A DNA stretch of 64,000 bases, taken from positions 514,501 to 578,500 of the forward strand of contig JARFJB010002198.1 in NCBI GenBank assembly GCA_036346205.1, read 5' to 3'. The translations under genes were made by a program, and so were the position numbers. The notes beneath the pieces were generated by a model. The model was not told the DNA's origin and ran no database searches. It saw nothing but the letters and a program-made list of their open reading frames with translations. Positions 1-10,620 of the stretch are shown in pieces; within the stretch, counting starts at the first letter, position 1; every line of letters begins with the position of its first letter. The stretch comes from Vesta saturnalis (Eukaryota; Arthropoda; Insecta; Coleoptera; Lampyridae).

Positions 1-1680
1 ATATTTTCATGTTAGAAATTAAGTTTACGCTGTTGTGTTTTGTTTTATTCGCATCCTGTCAAATTTTGTTACACATTTTACTTGATGAAGGGGAGTTGTT
101 ATGTGCACAAATTTCATTATACATAACAGTCACCAATTAATCATTTATTTATCATTTCGAAATACATAATACTAGAAAATTTCATTAAGGCTATATAATT
201 ACATAATTTTCACTATGTTACCCCGGCTATAGCTTGAAATCGGCTATAGGTTGGGCGTAAGTTCTATTAAAGAGGGCTGACTGATTGCTACCTAGGGTCT
301 GACACTGACGAATTAAACAGTAAAAAGTTTTATACATATATTGGATCACAAATTAAGAATTCTAAATATTTACACTTATTCTACGCTAAAATGATTTCAA
401 CACAAAAACAAAATATAAACTTCAAGCAAATTCCAATTATCCTATTAAAACATAAAATGAACGAGCGCTCCTTGGTACGGGCACTTCGGGCGGCTTCCAA
501 CCCACTCGGGTACGCGAAAGCTCTCTATCCTGTGGCTAAGAACAATGATATTAACGGTACAAGTAAAAGTAATGTATTCACATAAAGATAAACTAACTCA
601 AAATATTAAAGTACTTATCTTTTTTGTGTTTTTTGAATAGTGTATTTGTATATTTAAGCTATAAAAACTAAATGTTTCGAACACTTACAGTTATCTTCGT
701 CAGTGAACGAAATTTCAAAAATTTTTCAAATTCGGTGTGCGCGTCTATGGTTAAGAAGGAGGCGACGGCATCTAATAGTGGGGTTAGGTCAGAGATTGGC
801 TATAAAAAAAAATTTTAGGTTCTTTACACGTGATCAATTTTATTGAGGTAGAGACACAAGTCAAGGCTATATAAGCGTATAGTCCCATTCTATGTTTTTT
901 TTTTTGCGGAAATTAAATAATTTTCCATTATGACCTTGCGAAGTTGTTACCGAAGTTTATTATAATTTAATTCGTGCATTCAATTCTCGTTCGTCTATAA
1001 ACACATAATACTTTTCCATATTATTCACATTTTGTGCTTGTATTGCATGAGATACGTACCCATCCATTAAATTATAGGTTTCCTCATCATGAAATATTAT
1101 TTCAGCAATTAACAAGAGCAAATAGCCTGGCTAGCAAAAAAAAAAAGGAAAAAATATCTTTTGCTTGAAATAAACAAGAATTTCACACAAGTTTTATGTT
1201 CAAATCATTTAAACCTTCATTACAAAAATTTAGCACTACGGCACCGTCTCCTTTTATATCAAAGAGAACAGTTTCACGGTAGTGATAAGAATTACTCCGG
1301 CAAACCATTATTCGTCTTTTTGTTCAAGATACTCAGTTCTCTTTTCACTGTCACCTGGCCTGAAATTTGGTGCACATGGGTACATAGGAACTGGAAACGT
1401 AAAACTACAAAAACTAGGAAATACGGTTTAAATCGTACCAGTGTCAACTTAATATCTTCCTCTCTATGTAACAGAAGCCAAACAGTTAAGATTGATGACA
1501 CGTATTTAACTAAATCTAAAGCAAGGAGTTTCGCAAGATTCTATTTTGTGGACTTTGCTCTTGCTTATATGTATAAATGATGCATTATTATTTAAATAAG
1601 AGAAACAATGTATTATCAATTTTTTTCCTTATAATTCTGCTCTTAGCATTTTAAACTCCGAATAAGATATTGCATTTTCT
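1..1680. other. AT-rich DNA, no gene seen
   Basis: Short open frames occur (64 aa at 391-585, 139 aa at 1161-1580), but none shows a domain, codon bias or a family I recognise. The 1161 frame begins at a TTG and is overlapped by an antisense frame, as expected by chance. I see no RNA gene or mobile-element end here. Confidence 0.5.
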
Positions 1681-1683
1681 AAC

Positions 1684-2497
1684 TATAGTTTATTTGCTGC
1701 TGAGTGTCCGATATAGAATTATCCCCTACAAGCCCTTGACCAATTTGTGTTTTCTTTCCGTCATAGTAAACCCAAAGACTCTAAACTTGTGTTAAAGAGA
1801 AATGTAAATAATGCGACGTTTAGTTAAACACCGACCGTTCGTAGTGTTCTGCAAAAATCGTAATACTGTAGTAAATAGTTTCGACAGTGAATCATATTCC
1901 CTTGAAGTCGGCTCTAAGTTGCCGCTTACTTTGAGCAGTAGTTCGCAAACATTTAGTCATACGTATAACGTTAGCTCACCAATTCAAATATTTTGTCATC
2001 GATATTAGTTGTTAATAAAAAGTAATAATTATATATTTAGATTAAAAATGTACTTAGAATGTAAAAAAATGTAGTTTATTTTAAGAAATACGAGATGTAT
2101 AAATTCGCAGGTATATAGTAATATTTTTATGGTACAAGAAAGAACAAAACGAAATAGAAAATAAAACTTTCTCAAAATATATAATCTAAATAGGTTTTTA
2201 TTAAGAATTAAAATCGATGAGAAAATATTTGATTGGGTGAGCTAACGTTATACGTATGAATAAATGTTTGCGAACTACTGCTATAAGTAAACGGCAACTT
2301 AGTTCCGACTTCAAGGGAATATGACTCACTGTCGAAATTATTTACTAAAGTATTACGGTTGATTTTTACAGAACACTACTAACGGTCGGTATTTAACTAA
2401 ACTTCGCATTATTTACATTTCTCTTTAACACAAATTGGTCAAGGACTTGTAGGGGATAATTCCATATCGAACACTCAGCAGCAAATAACTATATTAT
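1684..2497. mobile_element. Small foldback/MITE-like element with ~300-bp inverted arms
   Basis: The left arm (about 1684-2020) is the reverse complement of the right arm (about 2205-2497), at roughly 85-90% identity by eye, around a 180-bp AT-rich centre. Both arms begin with TTTGCTGCTGAGTGT or TTATTTGCTGCTGAGTG and read inward through the same landmarks, including TATTCCCTTGAAGTCGG and GTATAACGTTAGCTCAC. The left arm holds about 40 extra bases (1752-1793) between two copies of CTTGTGTT/TTTGTGTT, so one arm has gained or lost a segment by slippage. No transposase is encoded and I could not define a target-site duplication. The divergence between arms suggests an old insertion. The frames at 1811-2008 and 2541-2750 are not credible genes. 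Confidence 0.7.
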
Positions 2498-3006
2498 GTT
2501 ACAGTTACTAATATTTAGGTTCAACTCTGACTATGTAGCTTTAAGCAAAGATAAACCCAGAACTGTATATTTTTGTTGAGACGATGCTCCGCTTCTGAAT
2601 GCTACAGAATTGCAATGAGAGCATCATCTTAGGTATCGAGATGGACACCAAGCCAACTTGTGCAATCGTACTAGCTATATTCCGCAAGTGACATCTTTGC
2701 ATAACACGATCGAGCCACGTCTGGGTCAAATAACAATTTAAGTATTGCACACTTCTCCCTTCGCCAGTCTCATATATTATACGGAATTATTACCAGGACC
2801 TTACTTTTGGGCTGGTACATTTTCTATTGCTGTACTAACCAATGTAAGAAATCTATCTTTTGTTTTGTTTAAGTCCACTACTAAAGCAATATTTTTAAGA
2901 GTTTGTTGTGTAATATAAATGAGTATTTTATTATAACCTTCACTACCGATATCTTATTGTAATTTATGTATTTTAGGTAAGTGTAAACATTGGCGAGATA
3001 AGCTAG

Positions 3007-3009
<3 letters not shown>
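2498..3009. other. AT-rich DNA, no gene seen
   Basis: I find no coding or structural signal apart from the AT array that follows. Confidence 0.4.

Positions 3010-3062
<53 letters not shown>
3010..3062. repeat. (TA)n microsatellite
   Basis: An uninterrupted TA dinucleotide run of about 53 bp. It is one of five long TA arrays in the window. Confidence 0.95.
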
Positions 3063-3069
<7 letters not shown>

Positions 3070-5788
3070 TTATTATTACAACTTTTATTTCGTTCCATCA
3101 GCACACTTTTAGCATCTGTAACCTGCTTCTTCACAAATAATCATAAAAGAAACTCAATAAATAACTTAGCTATGGTCTGTTGTATCAATGTAAATTAAAT
3201 ACACCATAACAGTTTTTGTCAAGAAGTCAACAAATACGTATATCAAATTCACCTATTAAAATTTTTGATACACACAATATCAATGTTCTTTTCTTTTACT
3301 TCGACAAAAGCACTTTCGAGAGATAAGCCAGGCGGCACACGCGCTTTTTAGTTAATCATATTCTTAAAAATAATCTACTCAATTTAGCATATCGTCACCA
3401 GCCGCCAGTATAGAAACTGGAAAGTATTAACAGTTGAGAATCTAAATAATTACGTAAATGTTACGCTAATGAATATTTTAATAAACAAATATTGATTTAA
3501 ACAAATACAACCGGTGACGCACACCAACCTTTAGCAATTAAGGCTTTAACTCACACAAAGTTACAGTATAAAGGGATAGAACCAGTACTGCGTAGCTGTT
3601 TACCCCAAGTCTACCTCCCGTGTGAACGATCGCTTCAATTCTCTACGTTGCTGGAAATTCACGCTTCTCTACACCAAGTCTATTCTTCTGGAATACTAAA
3701 AAATTTTAATTCAAAAGCTGTAACTGCATGATAACTTTTGCCGTTACCAGAGTTCTACACCGTTCATATTTCATACATTTGTTTTGACATCTTAAATAAT
3801 TTTTAAAGATATTAACATTTACTGCAGATGATAACTGTAATTGTTATCGAAATGTATACATTTATATAAACATAAATATAAACACTACAATTTGATATAG
3901 ATGATTTAAGTATTTTGTGATGTGCAATAATCGTGAAAGTTTAGATTTTCATGTTTTACAAAGCCGTTTACGATTATCTTTCCTTGAATGATACTACTGC
4001 ATCGAGAAGCTAAACAAAAATTCCAAAGTTTGACCTGCGAACTCTTCATAAAAATACGCAATAGCGAAGTGGGGTAACAATCCCTCGTACTATGAAGTTA
4101 CGTTCTTTAGGCTTACACGGCATAAGGGTAGTGTACTTGACTAACACTTCCTTCAACCGGGTACCGATCACTCACGTCTTACTACTCTTAATGCTGGTCG
4201 CTCAATGCCCCTCCGGCACTCCTTCACAGTTCGCCGTTTCAAGATCCCTAGCCAATCCCTTTACTAAAAATTCTTTCAAACAGTTCGGGCGGTTAAAACA
4301 ACAAAATTTCCGTACATCCGAAGGAAGAAGCATCATTCAACTTAATCTCTTGCAACATGCTAAAACGAATTTACATGTAATCCAATATATGTAATCTTGC
4401 ACAATTAAGTTTCCTAAAAAGAATTAATTCTTGTGACGTAAATTCCTCTAAATTGCTAAAGTAACAAACCGTATCACATTATGGTTACTGATATATGCTA
4501 AAATAAAAACTACTTCCCATAACAGTTTTACTTATTTAAATATCAACAAGCGTAAACAAATATTAATCATCATATGCGATATTTATAATCGCAATGTTTA
4601 AAAAAGCAAAAAGCGAGTCATTAAATTAGGTATTAACAAATCTAGCGACGCAAGCTCAACCCAAAGTACCTACGTAACCATGTACAGAAGAAATAAGTAG
4701 CAAAAGCGCGTAATTTAATTGACAAAAAAATAAATGAAATATTACAATAACTGTTCAAAACTACGACTGCCATTTTCATACAAATTACTGTATAATTGAG
4801 CGCCTATTTTCTCCAAAAATTTGTGGACGCTGAAAGTCATCAAACGCTAGATTATTCTTGCGACTAACTTTTCTTCACTGGCAACTGGGGTTTCGTAAAT
4901 GATTGTTGACCTCAAATGCAGCAAAGATCCTATCTTAGGAAATATTGTAATGAGATAAGTTTGGGAATTGAATCAGAAATGTGATGGTGCTACATCATGT
5001 TGAAAAATTATTCATTCAGATTTTCAATAGAATATTGAGGTGTATTGAACTGAACTAATCACTCGCCAACACATTAGCCATCATTATCTGTAGTTCTACA
5101 TTTCTAACAAGGCAACGATGTATTGACCACCTCGAGCCATCACTAAATCACCAACAGTTGTGTTAAGGAAAGAAAAAGAAAAATCAATTTGATTTTTATT
5201 TTTAGCAAGCCCAATACTTATTTCCAGTATGATGTATTTGATAAACAAAACTTAATAATATTTAAATTTTGTCCACAGTAAGTTATGTAAAAGTAGAGAT
5301 ATATTACATTGTATTCTAGCGTAGAACGCAAGCGATGGAGTAACCTTTTAAGCCCTAATTTCTCCGACAATGGAGTAAATTGGATTTTTTTATTAAAATA
5401 CGAAACCTTGATGTTTTTCAAAAAAAAGGTACACTTTCTCCAAATCGATAAGTTTAACAGTTTCTAAGATACTTTCATTGTTCGCAATTTTGGACCAACT
5501 GCTTAGGCAGGTGATTATTATTCTGTAGTATTTGGGAAAGTGTTTCGGGAGGAATACACGTAACTTTAGGAAATGATAGACTTAATCATTTTAACACAAA
5601 ACTTTCATATAAACGTGAGTCTAATAGTGCTTTGTTTTCGAGATATAGGATGTCGAAGTTAATATCCTGCTTAAACAGTTGGTAACAAATACCTACACAT
5701 ACAAATACCTTAAAAATTGTTAAAGTTATCGATGTACCTTTTTTATCTGAAAAAATCAAGCTTTCAATAAAAAAAACACAATTTGCTC
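3063..5788. other. AT-rich DNA, no gene supported
   Basis: A 100-aa open frame at 4092-4394 starts with a plausible ATG and has a hydrophobic segment (VLLLLMLVAQC), but I recognise no family. The left flank of the large element (about 5400-5660) contains phrases such as TTTTCGAGATATAGG and ACTTTCTCC that resemble decayed mariner-type DNA. A hairpin-tail repeat at 3822-3890 is listed separately. Confidence 0.4.
3822..3890 (+). repeat. Hairpin-tail repeat, copy 1
   Basis: The stem GATAAC...GTTATC is closed by TGTAATT and followed by GAAATGTATAC and an A/T-rich tail. The same arrangement recurs at 51308-51360 and 53724-53790. Copy 2 is the 3' end of a tRNA-headed SINE, so this is probably a SINE or LINE tail. 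No tRNA-like head was found upstream. Confidence 0.55.
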
Positions 5789-5830
5789 CAGTGGCGTAGA
5801 AATTAGGGATTAAAAAGTTGCACTGCCCCT

Positions 5831-6836
5831 TGCATTCTACGAGTAGTATAGCTATGTCACTTCTGTCCCACTTTTGTCACTAGATTTGTCACCAGATCTA
5901 GGAAAAAGTCACCAGAAAAGTTACTAGATTTCAAGGTTGGTAACATTGCCTATTTCAAGGGGTAGACCACAGGTGTGTAACTCTCTTCAAGGTTATGTCT
6001 CTAGTCCCCGCTTCAAGGTCATTATAGTCCTGAAGGTCCTCGGTCTCAAGCAAGTCTAAGCATGTTTCAAGACCACGCCCTATTCAAATCAAGAAGGGGG
6101 CCCATTCTTCAAAGTCTATGCTTTCAAGGCCACATGAAAGAACAAAGACTATCTATTGTTCAGTTAGAAATAGATTGTTATCTCAATTCTAGGAAATCAA
6201 TAACAAAGGTGATGCATTGTTCAAAGTCTATGTTTACAATTTTCAAGGTGAAAGAACAAAAGCGATTCTTCTGGTCGAGTTATAAAAATAAATTGTTATC
6301 TCAATTCTAGGAAATCAATAACAACAGGGGACCCATTGTTCAAAGTCTATGCTTTCAAGGTCACATGAGAAATGAATAAAGACGATTCATTCTTCCGATA
6401 GAAATAAATTATTATCTCAATTCTGAGAAATCATGAACAAAGACGATGTATTGTACAAAGTCTATGCTTATAATTTTCAAGGTAAATGAACAAAGACGAT
6501 TCATTGTTCAGTTAGAAATAGATTGTTATCTAAATACATCTCTTTCAAGAACAAAGGCAATCCATTGTCAGCGCTTTAAAGTTTATGCTTATAAGGTCAC
6601 ACCTCTGCAAAGACGATCCATTCATCTCAATTCTAGGAAATCAAGAGCCCTGAGGTGCATGTTTCAAAGCCACGCCCCCTAAACAGGTGGCCGTTCCCCT
6701 AAATAGGTAGCCGTTTCCTAAAAACAGGTACCCGTTTCCTAAAAACAGGTACCCGTTTCCTAAAAACAGGTAGCCGTTTCCTAAAACAGGGGGTCCGTTT
6801 CCCAAAACAGATAGCTGTTTCGCAACCGTTTCCCCC
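5831..6836 (+). repeat. Left terminal inverted repeat arm
   Basis: About 1,006 bp. It begins with AGTAGTATAGCTATGTCAC and runs through repeated TCACTAGA/TCACCAGA words, then several ~130-bp subterminal units, then a 21-bp minisatellite. It is nearly identical to the right arm in inverted orientation, with the match ending at CGCAACCGTTTCCCC. Open frames across it are repeat artefacts. Confidence 0.85.
6679..6836. repeat. 21-bp minisatellite, block 1
   Basis: About seven units close to GTAGCCGTTTCCTAAAAACAG, with GTACCC and GGGTCC variants. On the other strand they read as the phrase LGNGYLF repeated. The 21-bp period keeps a frame open, which explains the spurious open frames here. Related blocks occur at about 7766-7935, 8945-9045 and 12598-12757. 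Confidence 0.85.
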
Positions 6837-7765
6837 CATACGACCACATCTCAATTCCAGGAAATCAAAAAGGGGGCCCATTGTTCAAAGTCTATGCTTA
6901 CAATTTTCAAGGTTAATGAACAAAGACATTCCATTGTACAGGTTGAGTTATAAAAATAGATTGTTATCTCAATTCTAGGAAATCAATAACAAAGGCGATG
7001 CATTGTTCAAAGTCTATGCTTACAATTTTCAAGGCCACATGAAAGAACAAAGACGATTCATTGTTCTGGTTGAGTTATAAGAAATAGATTGTTATCTCAA
7101 TTCTAGGAAATCAAGAACAAAGGCGGTCTATTGTTCAAAGTCTATATTTATCATTTTCAAGGTCACATGAGAGAACAAAGACGATCCATTGTTTTGGATG
7201 AGTTATAAAAAATAGATTGTTATCTAAATACACTTCAATTCTGAGAAATCGTGAACAAAGACGATGCATTGTCAACGCTTCAAAGTCTCTGTTTACAAGG
7301 CCCCGTGAGAGAACAAAGACGATCTATTGTTCAGACATAAAAATAAATTGTTATCTCAATTCTAGGAAATCAATAACAAAGGAGGCCCATTGTTCAAAGT
7401 CTATGCTTTCAAGGTCACATGAGAAATGAATAAAGACGATTCATTCTTCTGGTTGAGTTATAGAAATAAATTATTATCTCAATTCTGAGAAATCATGAAT
7501 AATGTATTGTACAAAGTCTATGCTTATAATTTTCAAGGTAAATGAACAAAGACGATTCATTGTTCAGTTAGAAATAGATTATTATCTAAATACATCTCTT
7601 TCAAGAACAAAGGCATTGTCAACGATTTAAAGTTTATGCTTAGAAGGTCACACCTCTGCAAAGACGATTCATTGTTCAGTTAGAAATAGATTGTTATCTC
7701 AATTCTAGGAAATCAAGAGGCCTGAGGTGCATGTTTCAAAGCCACGCCCCCTCAAGTGCTCTAAA

Positions 7766-7935
7766 CAGGTGGCCGTTCCCCTAAACAGGTAGCCGTTTCC
7801 TAAAAACAGGTAGCCGTTTCCTGAAAACAGGTACCCGTTTCCTAAAAACAGGTACCCGTTTCCTAAAAAACAGGTAGCCGTTTCCTAAAACAGGGGGTCC
7901 GTTTCCCAAAACAGATAGCTGTTTCGCAACCGTTT
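7766..7935. repeat. 21-bp minisatellite, block 2
   Basis: Same 21-bp family as block 1, with about eight units, ending in the same GATAGCTGTTTCGCAACCG motif. Its presence shows that the end region was duplicated internally as well as inverted. Confidence 0.8.
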
Positions 7936-8577
7936 CCCCATGTTCAGGTCGAGATTCCGCATCTCAATTCCAGGTAATCAAAAAAGGGGGCCCATGGTTC
8001 AAAGTCTATGCTTACAATTTTCAAGCTTAAAGAACAAAGACATTCCATTGTACAGGTTGAGTTATAAAAATAGATTGTTATCTCAATTCTAGGAAATCAA
8101 TAACAAAGGCGATGCATTGTTCAAAGTCTATGCTTACAATTTTCAAGGCCACATGAAGGAACAAAGACGATCTATTGTTCTAGTTGATTTATAAAAATAG
8201 ATTCTAAATACATCTCTTTCGAGAATAAAGACGATCCATTATCAATGATTTAAAGTTTATGCTTAGAAGGTCACACCTCTGATAACAAAGACGATCCATT
8301 GTTCAGTTAGAAATAGATTGTTATCTCAATTCTAGGAAATCAATAACAATGACGATGCATTGTCAACGCTTCAAAGTCTATGTTTACAAGGCCACATGAG
8401 AGAACAAAGACGATTCATTGTTTTGGCCGTCATAGCTTCTGAAATTCTAGGAAATCAAGAATAAATTGTTGAATAATTGTACAACGTCTATGCTTACAAT
8501 TTGCAAGGTAAAAGAACAAAGACGATTCATTGTTTTGGCTCTGTCGTAGCTTCTAAAATTCCGAGAACAAAGACGAT

Positions 8578-8890
8578 GCATTGTTCAGACTGATTAGGTC
8601 ATCTAACAAGTAAAATATTTTTTATAAGACTACCACAATATACAGATTTAAGTATTATGGGATATAGTCACTTTTGTAATACCTCTGCTGGAGCATATCT
8701 ATTTACTATTTGTTTTTCACATTCAATTTCCTTCAACTGATTCTCGTTTAATGCGGACCACATCATCTTTCCTAATAGGTTCATTATATTGTATACTAGC
8801 CATACATTCAGCTTCCCTTAAAAGTCTTCATATCAGGATCTACTTTGAGACATTGTTCGAGACTTATTACAAACCTACGCAAGCCCTGTG
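8578..8890 (-). pseudogene. Decayed duplicate of the 9611-9853 coding fragment
   Basis: GCATTGTTCAGACTGATTAG at 8578 recurs at 9489, and both copies continue with the same AAGTAAAATATTTTTTATA. This copy then matches parts of the 9611-9853 frame (for example TTCAACTGATTCTCGTTTAA and CATACATTCAGCTTCCCTTA), with several small deletions that destroy the frame. It is a direct duplication about 911 bp apart, and the other copy is the better preserved one. Confidence 0.7.
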
Positions 8891-8944
8891 GTGCATGCTT
8901 CAAGGTAAGCAATGTCACGCCTCCCCAGTGCCCTCAAGTGGTCT

Positions 8945-9045
8945 AAACAGGTAGACGTTTCCTAAAACAGGGAGCCCGTTTCACAAAACAGGGGGTCCGT
9001 TTCCCAAAACAGATGGCTGTTTCTCAACACAGGTAACCGTTTCCC
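8945..9045. repeat. 21-bp minisatellite, block 3
   Basis: A shorter, more diverged block of CCGTTTCC(T/C)AAAACAG units, ending in a cluster of CCGTTTCCCA words. Confidence 0.7.
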
Positions 9046-9610
9046 ACCAAGGTTACACGAGAGAACATAAGCGTTCTAATTCCTAAAAATAGATTGTTAT
9101 CCAGCTACCACCCCACCTCAATTCTAGGAAATCAAGAACAAAGGGGGTCCATTGTTCAAAGTCTATGCAAGTGATTCATTGTTCTGGTCGAGTTATAAAA
9201 ATAGATTGTTATCTAAATACCCTTCGATTCTAAGAAATCAAGAACAAAGGCGATCCATTATTTTAGCCAACGCTTCAAAGTCTATGTTTATAATTTTCAA
9301 GGTCACATGAGAGAACAAAGACGATCCATTATTCCGTTATTCTAAAAAATAGATTGTTATCTAAATACATCTCAATTCTGGGAAACCAAGAAACGCTTCA
9401 AAGTCTATGCTTATAAGGCCACACCCCTGATAACAAAGGCGATTCATTGTTGAGTCATAGCTTCTGAAATTCTGAGAACACAGACGATGCATTGTTCAGA
9501 CTGATTAGGTCATCTAACAAGTAAAATATTTTTTATAAAACTTATAATTTATTAACCACAATATTCATCTATATATACAGATAAAAGATTGATTTAAGTA
9601 AATATACATA

Positions 9611-9853
9611 TTATGGCAAATTTGATGTACTTAACATTTTGTAATACCTTTGCTGGATCATATCTATTTTATTTATTATTTGTTTTTCACATTCAATTTC
9701 CTTCAACTGATTCTCGTTTAATGTGGTCCACAAGACATCATCATCTTTCCTAATAGGTATTTTCATCGCTTCATTATAATGCTTACTAGCCATACATTCG
9801 GCTTTCCTTAAAGCCTTCATATCAGGATCTGTGATCCTTTTACTTTGAGACAT
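9611..9853 (-). CDS. Unknown 80-aa protein inside the foldback-like element
   Basis: An open frame of 80 codons from an ATG at 9853 to a stop at 9611. The protein is highly charged and looks helical, with an N-terminal SQSKRITDPDMKALRKAE segment, then RKDDDVLW and NENQLKEIECEKQIINKID, which could form an amphipathic or coiled-coil helix. Composition and codon use look like real coding sequence, unlike the surrounding repeat frames, and a decayed duplicate sits at 8578-8890. I do not recognise the family. It could be an exon of a captured host gene, a remnant of the element's own transposase, or a small protein encoded by the element. It stands alone; no splice partner could be assigned. Confidence 0.45.
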   Translation of the reverse strand: MSQSKRITDPDMKALRKAECMASKHYNEAMKIPIRKDDDVLWTTLNENQLKEIECEKQIINKIDMIQQRYYKMLSTSNLP

Positions 9854-9859
9854 TATCCG

Positions 9860-10234
9860 TGACTCATTACAAACCTACATCTCTTAAACTTATATGCAAA
9901 AACACAAATTAAAATCTTTTAATTATACAGTTACGTAAATTTCAAAGTTAATTCCGAGAATTCCTCCCAAGGGCACACCTCTGAGAAAATAACAAAGACG
10001 ATTCATTGTTCCGACCGAGTTATAAAAATACACCTCAATTCTGAGAAATCAATTTTTAAAGAACAAAAGACGATTCATTGTTTAAGCCGACGCTTCAATG
10101 TCTATACTTACAAAATTTCAAGGTCACACTTCTTATAACAAAGGCGATCCATTGTTCTGGTTGAGTTATAATTTCTAAAAATAGACAAGGTCACGCCATA
10201 TTGCAATTCAGAGAAATAATTTTCAAGGTCCCAA
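9860..10234. repeat. Further subterminal repeat copies
   Basis: CAAAGACGATTCATTGTT, CAAAAGACGATTCATTGTT and ATTTCAAGGTCACACTTC mark more diverged copies of the ~130-bp unit, ending near AAATAATTTTCAAGGTCCC. The first 100 bases are AT-rich unique sequence flanking the coding fragment. Confidence 0.6.
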
Positions 10235-10434
10235 TCCTGTCCGATCCATATTTTAACCCCGAATGCAACTGGTGCATCTATATAGGGATGAATAATTTTA
10301 CGGTAAACCTAAAGTGCTGTGAAGAGCAATTAGATATTAGTTAAAGTTATGTGCGGTTTAACTACACATGCGTTCTTGTGCATTTTAAATTCTGAAACTG
10401 TGCATATGTTTTGCGGGGTCACGCTACAGAGACG

Positions 10435-10620
10435 ATGATTGTAATAGTTGATGTACAGGGATTCAAAACGGCAAAACATGTATTTACACCCAAAGAGCTA
10501 GCAATATACAATGGAAATCAAGCTGCCCATTGATGCAAACTATTTCTATGGTCCAGCCTATCCATCTAGGTCAACAAGTCAACTTTTAACATTCCTTGGA
10601 GGTAAAATTCTAGGAAATAG
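10435..10620 (+). pseudogene. Fragment of an unknown arthropod IVDVQGF-type protein
   Basis: An ATG at 10435 opens 32 codons beginning MIVIVDVQGFKTAKHVFTPK and continuing ELAIYNGNQAAH before a stop at 10531-10533. A one-base shift at that point restores a frame reading NYFYGPAYPSRSTS for about 25 more codons. From memory, the opening (hydrophobic, then D-V-Q-G-F, then K-E-L/I-A) resembles an uncharacterised protein family common in insect genomes, in which the first Asp may be the start of an exonuclease-like fold; I cannot confirm that assignment. The fragment is broken and truncated, so it is probably not functional. It may be cargo carried by the foldback-like element. Confidence 0.35.

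Larger units (their letters stand above)
6843..9488. repeat. Subterminal ~130-bp degenerate tandem repeat array
   Basis: The unit reads approximately: TTGTTATCTCAATTCTAGG, then AAATCAATAACAAAGGCGAT, then GCATTGTTCAAAGTCTATGC, then TTACAATTTTCAAGG, then ACATGAAAGAACAAAGACGA, then TTCATTGTTCTGG and GTTATAAAAATAGA. More than a dozen full or partial copies lie between 6100 and 9480, with more at 9980-10230 and inverted in the right arm. The words CAAAGACGAT and TCAAAGTCTATGCTTA recur every 60-130 bp. Such repeats near element ends are typical transposase-binding or homogenised sequences. The array is interrupted by the minisatellite blocks and by a decayed copy of the coding fragment at 8578-8890. 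Confidence 0.8.

Noticed and set aside
4092..4394. 100-codon open frame as a gene
   Set aside because: No recognisable domain and no supporting context. Kept only as a note because frames of this length occur by chance in 64 kb.
6062..7429. Frames of 60-82 codons in the repeat arms
   Set aside because: Their identity between arms reflects the inverted repeat; the sequence is repeat units of 21 and about 130 bp with no protein-like constraint.
5850..9500. CRISPR array
   Set aside because: The repeat unit is about 130 bp, degenerate, without regular unique spacers, and in eukaryotic transposon-rich DNA.
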